A stretch of 35,785 bases of DNA from contig JABGPF010000018.1 of the NCBI GenBank assembly GCA_018645065.1, positions 1-35,785 on the forward strand, written 5' to 3'. Source of the DNA: Phycisphaerales bacterium (GTDB lineage Bacteria > Planctomycetota > Phycisphaerae > SM23-33). Below, piece after piece: positions 31,837 to 35,785 of this stretch (within the stretch, counting starts at the first letter, position 1; each line of letters opens with the position of its first letter). The translations under genes and the position numbers were made by a program. The notes beneath the pieces are model-generated. The model was not told where the DNA came from. It did no database searches and saw only the letters and a program-made list of their open reading frames with translations.

Positions 31837-33057
31837 ATGAAAGATACATTCAAAGCAGTAAAAATATTCGACGACGTCTACTGGGTAGGCGCTATCGATT
31901 GGGACATACGACACTTTCACGGATATCTCACAAGCCGCGGAACCACCTACAACGCGTTTCTTATCCTGACCGACAAGGTCACGCTGATCGACACCGTAAA
32001 GGCTTCCGCATCAGACGAGATGTTCGCGCGCATCGCGTCGGTTATTGATCCGGAAAAGATTGACTACATCGTCTCGAACCACGCCGAGATGGACCACTCA
32101 GGCGCCCTGCCCGAGGCTATCAAACGCATACAACCCGAAAAAGTATTCGCCACCAAAATGGGAGCCAAAGCGCTCGGGCAACACTTCGACCTGCCATGCG
32201 ACATAACGATCGTAGGCGACGGCGAAACGCTCGACCTGGGCTCGGACAAGATCACGTTCGCAGAAACAAAAATGTGCCACTGGCCCGACTCGATGGTGAC
32301 CTACCAGCACGGCAGGCAAATCCTGTACACCCAGGACGCCTTCGGAATGCACCTGGCCGGGCTCGAACGATACGCCGACGAATACGACCAGACGATCCTC
32401 GACTACGAAGCGACGAAATACTACGCCAACATCCTGATGCATCTCGCCGGTTTCATAGACAAGACGCTCGAAAAACTCACCGCCCTGAACCTCGACATCA
32501 GCATGATCGCCCCGGACCACGGTCCGATATGGCGAACCCCGGAAGATATCGCCAAAATCATCGGCGACTACTCACGCTGGTCGGCACAGAAACCCACCGA
32601 CAAAGTCGTAGTGGTCTACGACTCGATGTGGGGCTCGACGGCGAAGATGGCCCGGGCTATCGGCGAGGGTCTTTCCGAAGGCGGCGTGAAGGCGAAACTC
32701 ATGTCAATGAGCTCCTGCCACCGCAGCGATGTTGTAACAGAAATACTTGATGCGGGCGGATTGGTGGTCGGTTCGGCAACAATGAACAATAATATGCAGC
32801 CCGCAATGGCCGATGTAACAACTTACGCAGGCGGACTCAAACCGCGGAACCTGGTTGCGGGCGCTTTCGGCTCGTACGGCTGGAGCGGTGAGGCGTCAAA
32901 AAACCTGCAGGCGTGGCTTGAGGGCTTAGGCCTGAACGTTATCACCGACCCGCTTAGAGTGAACTACGTACCGAACTCAGACGACCTGGCCACGTGCAGG
33001 CAGTTCGGGATCGATATCGCAAAAGCAACGCTTGCAAGCCTCCAAGGCAACGAGTAA
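31837..33057 (+). CDS. fprA: A-type flavodiiron protein (rubredoxin:oxygen/NO oxidoreductase)
   Basis: A 406-residue cytosolic enzyme that reduces oxygen to water and/or NO to nitrous oxide. The metallo-beta-lactamase-like domain (1-250) holds the diiron ligands H82, E84, D86, H87 (SNHAEMDHSG), H148 (CHWPDS), D167 (TQDAFG) and H228 (APDHGP). The C-terminal flavodoxin domain (about 255-406) has the FMN loop VVVYDSMWGSTAKMA and SYGWSGEA. AAGGCGAC precedes the ATG. Rubredoxin, its usual electron donor, is the next gene, 63 bases downstream. Confidence 0.96.
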   Translation: MKDTFKAVKIFDDVYWVGAIDWDIRHFHGYLTSRGTTYNAFLILTDKVTLIDTVKASASDEMFARIASVIDPEKIDYIVSNHAEMDHSGALPEAIKRIQPEKVFATKMGAKALGQHFDLPCDITIVGDGETLDLGSDKITFAETKMCHWPDSMVTYQHGRQILYTQDAFGMHLAGLERYADEYDQTILDYEATKYYANILMHLAGFIDKTLEKLTALNLDISMIAPDHGPIWRTPEDIAKIIGDYSRWSAQKPTDKVVVVYDSMWGSTAKMARAIGEGLSEGGVKAKLMSMSSCHRSDVVTEILDAGGLVVGSATMNNNMQPAMADVTTYAGGLKPRNLVAGAFGSYGWSGEASKNLQAWLEGLGLNVITDPLRVNYVPNSDDLATCRQFGIDIAKATLASLQGNE

Positions 33058-33120
33058 AAGAGTTAAATGTTATTACCGGCGACCGGGCCGGTGTGTTTTC
33101 TAGTACAGGATGAAGAAAAT

Positions 33121-33282
33121 ATGGGCAAATACATTTGTGACATCTGCGGTTATGTTTACCAGTCGGGCACTGGCGACCCGGACAATGGAATCGAAATCGG
33201 GACACCGTTTGACGAAATCCCCGACGATTGGGTCTGCCCCGAATGCGGAGTAGGCAAAGACAACTTCTCACCGATCGACTAA
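33121..33282 (+). CDS. rd: Rubredoxin
   Basis: A 53-residue one-iron electron carrier. C6-x2-C9 and C39-x2-C42 bind the iron. The ring of aromatic and acidic residues ([22 protein letters not shown]) is typical. I chose the ATG at 33121; an open frame from 33067 would add an 18-residue leader that rubredoxins lack. It probably serves the flavodiiron protein, desulfoferrodoxin and rubrerythrin encoded upstream. Confidence 0.95.
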   Translation: MGKYICDICGYVYQSGTGDPDNGIEIGTPFDEIPDDWVCPECGVGKDNFSPID

Positions 33283-33307
33283 CCGCAGCCAACGCCCGGA
33301 GATCGCC

Positions 33308-34597
33308 ATGCAAATCGTCTTCATGACGCCCGGCAGCGGCGATAATTTCTATTGCGAGAACTGCCTGAGGGACAAGGCCCTTGTCGTGGCGTTAAGAGCG
33401 CTGGGACATGACGCTACGTCAATGCCTCTATACCTGCCACCGCTTATGCAGGACACCGATCCAGGCGACGCGAAAACGCCGGTTTTCTTCGGCGGGGTCA
33501 ACGTCTATCTGCAGCAGCGGTTCAAACTGTTCAGGCATACTCCGCGATGGCTCGACAAACTCTTCGACGCCAACGGACTGCTGCGGTTTGCTGCGCGAAA
33601 AGTCGGTATGACCAAGGCCTCGCTCCTGGGCGAAACGGCGGTCTCGATGCTCCAGGGCGCCACCGGCAGGCAGGTCAAGGAACTTGAACGTCTGGTCAGC
33701 TATCTGCAGGAAAACTCGCGCCCGGACGTTGTGGTGCTGTCAAACGCGATGCTACTGGGAATGGCGCCGCTGATTTCAGAACAACTCGGTTGTGCGGTGG
33801 TCTGTATGCTGCAGGACGAGCACGACTTTATCGACGCCCTTCCGAAAGGTTATTCCGATCAGGCCTGGGACCTCATGCGCCAAAACGCGCGAGCGGTAAG
33901 CCTGTTCATCGCGCCAAGCCGCTACTACGCCGATCTCATGGGCCCGCGCCTCGGCCTGGACCAAGGCACGGTGAAAGTTTGCTACAACGGGATCGATCCG
34001 CAGGGATACGCGCCGCCCGACGCGCCGCCCGACCCGCCGGTTATCGGATACCTCTCGCGACTGCATCCCGATAAGGGCCTGGACCTGCTGACCGACGCAT
34101 TTATCAAACTGCGAACCCAACCGGGCCTGGAGAAAACCAAACTCATAATCGCCGGTGGACTTACCCAAAACTTCACCAGCTACGTCGACGTCCAGAAGCA
34201 GGCGTTCCAGCAGGCCGGAGTCGCAGGCGATGTCGAATGGATAGACGATTTCGACCGCCAATCCAAACGCGACTTCCTCCCCAAATGCTCGGTAATGTGC
34301 GTGCCCGACCGCAGCGGACCGGCGGCCGGGATGTTCGTAATCGAATCGCTGCTGGCAGGAGTACCCCTGGTCGAACCGAGCGTCGGCGTAATCCCCGAAC
34401 TGATCGAAGCAACCGGAGGCGGACTACTCTACGACCCCGACACGCCCGGCGACATGCTCACCAAACTCACAGAACTACTTAAAGACCCCGCCCGCGCAAA
34501 AAGCATCGGTCAAACAGGCCGTCAATCCGCCCTCCGGCAATTCACCGCTCAAGCGGCAGCAAGAAGATTAATCAACCTGCTCGCCGACCAAATCTGA
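33308..34597 (+). CDS. Glycosyltransferase, GT4-like (group 1)
   Basis: A 429-residue GT-B fold glycosyltransferase. The N-terminal half starts with the acceptor-side motif IVFMTPGSGDNFYCENCLRD. The C-terminal half has YLSRLHPDKGLDLL, KLIIAGG and the nucleotide-sugar motif region GMFVIESLLAGVPLVEPSVGVIPELIE, in which E-x7-E is altered at its first acid (an alanine/glycine stretch precedes the second Glu). It starts 26 bases after rubredoxin with GGAGAT upstream, so it may be read with the stress cluster, though it has no obvious link to it. Donor and acceptor sugars are unknown. Confidence 0.88.
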   Translation: MQIVFMTPGSGDNFYCENCLRDKALVVALRALGHDATSMPLYLPPLMQDTDPGDAKTPVFFGGVNVYLQQRFKLFRHTPRWLDKLFDANGLLRFAARKVGMTKASLLGETAVSMLQGATGRQVKELERLVSYLQENSRPDVVVLSNAMLLGMAPLISEQLGCAVVCMLQDEHDFIDALPKGYSDQAWDLMRQNARAVSLFIAPSRYYADLMGPRLGLDQGTVKVCYNGIDPQGYAPPDAPPDPPVIGYLSRLHPDKGLDLLTDAFIKLRTQPGLEKTKLIIAGGLTQNFTSYVDVQKQAFQQAGVAGDVEWIDDFDRQSKRDFLPKCSVMCVPDRSGPAAGMFVIESLLAGVPLVEPSVGVIPELIEATGGGLLYDPDTPGDMLTKLTELLKDPARAKSIGQTGRQSALRQFTAQAAARRLINLLADQI

Positions 34598-34841
34598 AAT
34601 CACATACAACGATTAGCAACGGTACAATCTATCGACCGCGAACCACGCAAACCGAAAACATCCCAATTCCACACGAAGCTCTTGATGGCGCATCTGGATT
34701 CAAACACAATGGAACACATGAATCAAATTCCGATTTTTCCTCTTTCACTATTGTAAAATGGCAAGAATAGTCGTTAGATTACATTGTGTGTTATGGGCTA
34801 TTATTCTGCGACTCAACAAATCTGCGAAACAGGCCGAATAT
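34598..34841. other. Gap between glycosyltransferase and propeller-sensor genes
   Basis: About 240 bases, more A/T-rich than its surroundings. I see no convincing terminator, promoter or small gene in it. Confidence 0.5.
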
Positions 34842-35785
34842 ATGCGACAGAAAATGATGCAAATTAATCGAAGCCAAATCGTATTCATCGCAGTAATGTC
34901 GATCGCAACGCTGATCTCCTTGGCGTCACCACCGGACGCATGCGCGCAGAACGTCAAGGACATCAAGTTCGATCACTTCACCGTCGAAGATGGGCTTCCC
35001 AGTAGTAATGTTGTCGCAATATTGCAAGACGCTCAGGGCTTCATGTGGATCGGCACGAACGATGCGGGCCTGAGCAAATTCGATGGTATTGAATTCAAGA
35101 ACTACCTCAATGATCCAAACGATCCGGACAGCCTTCCCAATAATTATGCGTGGCGCCTTTATCAGGACAAGAAAGAGAATTTGTGGATTGTCACCTACGG
35201 GGGTGGTCTATCGCGTTATGATCCCTCGCGAGATAGGTTCGTCACATACCGCCACGACAAGAACGACCCCAAGAGCCTTTCGAGTAATTTGGTCTGGAGC
35301 GTTCTTGTTGACAGCAATGATAATCTGTGGGTGGGCACTGATGACGGGCTCAACAGATATGATCTGAAGGAAAAAGGATTTATCCATTACCACAACGATC
35401 CGGATGATCCAACAAGTATAAGTCATAACAAAGTGACCATGGTGGTTGAAACGGCTGACGGTTTTTTGTGGGTAAGCACCTATGGGGGCGGGCTCAACAA
35501 ATACGATCCCAAGAAGAAAACATTCACCCGTTACCGCCACGACAAAAACGCCTCCAGCAGCCTGGGCAACGATTCGATCTGGAATATGTATAAGGATAAA
35601 GACCGAACCTTGTGGATCGGAACCGAGGGCGGACTGGATAAATTAGATCTGAAAACGGAAACCTTCACCCATTATCGCCATGACGAAAAGGACCCGAACA
35701 GCCTCAGCGGAACCCCGGTTTCGTCTATTATTCGCGACAGCAAGGGAAGATTGTGGGCCGCCACCAATGGTCACGGTATCAATTT
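34842..35785 (+). CDS. Two-component-regulator propeller protein, N-terminal part (cut by window end)
   Basis: The first 314 residues of a gene that runs past the window. A signal peptide ends near residue 35 (PPDACA). It is followed by Reg_prop repeats of the form SLSSNxVWSVLVDSNDNLWVGT-x-x-GLNRYD, each about 45-50 residues, with at least five before the cut. This is the periplasmic sensor half of hybrid histidine kinases or of diguanylate-cyclase/LuxR proteins that sense polysaccharide breakdown products; the output domain lies outside. The frame is not interrupted. Three nearby ATGs (34842, 34854, 34857) could serve; I took the first, with a weak CAGG upstream. Confidence 0.85.
   Translation, partial: MRQKMMQINRSQIVFIAVMSIATLISLASPPDACAQNVKDIKFDHFTVEDGLPSSNVVAILQDAQGFMWIGTNDAGLSKFDGIEFKNYLNDPNDPDSLPNNYAWRLYQDKKENLWIVTYGGGLSRYDPSRDRFVTYRHDKNDPKSLSSNLVWSVLVDSNDNLWVGTDDGLNRYDLKEKGFIHYHNDPDDPTSISHNKVTMVVETADGFLWVSTYGGGLNKYDPKKKTFTRYRHDKNASSSLGNDSIWNMYKDKDRTLWIGTEGGLDKLDLKTETFTHYRHDEKDPNSLSGTPVSSIIRDSKGRLWAATNGHGIN

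Overview
The window reads as chromosomal DNA from an anaerobic or microaerophilic Gram-negative bacterium, most likely a planctomycete of the Phycisphaerae/Sedimentisphaerales type. This is inference from gene content: a sialate O-acetylesterase-type esterase, a PDZ plus HEAT-repeat secreted protein of the kind I associate with DUF6288, FG-GAP and two-component-regulator propellers, lipoprotein and Tat signals, and a full anaerobe oxygen/NO defence set. No rRNA, tRNA, CRISPR array, transposase or phage gene was found.

Layout. 83-3058 (-): hybrid sensor histidine kinase. 3186-12493 (-): a tightly packed operon read as ECF sigma, Cys/His-rich anti-sigma, CusC-like, CusB-like, CusA-like, Crp/Fnr regulator, ispD, with most junctions overlapping or a few bases apart. 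12751-15481 (-): a thioredoxin-like protein with a Cys-rich lead-in, and a DsbD-like thiol reductase. 15681-18476 (-): a secreted esterase and a Tat-exported metallophosphoesterase. 18781-21198 (+): PDZ/HEAT protein with a clear promoter and intrinsic terminator. 21496-23252 (-): seven-bladed FG-GAP lipoprotein plus an unknown protein, bracketed by a diverged direct repeat. 23488-24101 (-): Phd/VapC-type toxin-antitoxin pair. 24710-27929 (-): NO/nitrosative-stress operon (Fe-S protein, YgbA_NO protein, HD protein, hybrid cluster protein). 28134-34597 (+): divergent oxidative-stress cluster (Fur/PerR, rubrerythrin, PTS enzyme I, desulfoferrodoxin, ferritin, flavodiiron protein, rubredoxin, glycosyltransferase). 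34842 to the end (+): start of a large propeller sensor protein, cut by the window.

Main discovery. Three minus-strand transcription units (the sigma/anti-sigma/cus operon, the thioredoxin gene and the dsbD-like gene) each carry the same upstream element, TGGAACC-N16-CGTTTGGA, with exactly 16 bases between the halves. This is the layout of an ECF sigma promoter. It predicts an autoregulated local regulon joining heavy-metal efflux to periplasmic disulfide repair, with an anti-sigma factor whose exported domain carries a CGCGHPHCKC-type metal-binding cluster as the likely sensor.

Second discovery. The hcp operon has an FNR/HcpR-type site (TTGAT-N4-GTCAA) centred 41.5 bases before the start point predicted from a good -10 box. 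The Crp/Fnr protein at the tail of the metal operon has FNR-like recognition-helix residues, so it is a candidate to bind there. If so, metal stress and NO/oxygen stress would be wired together.
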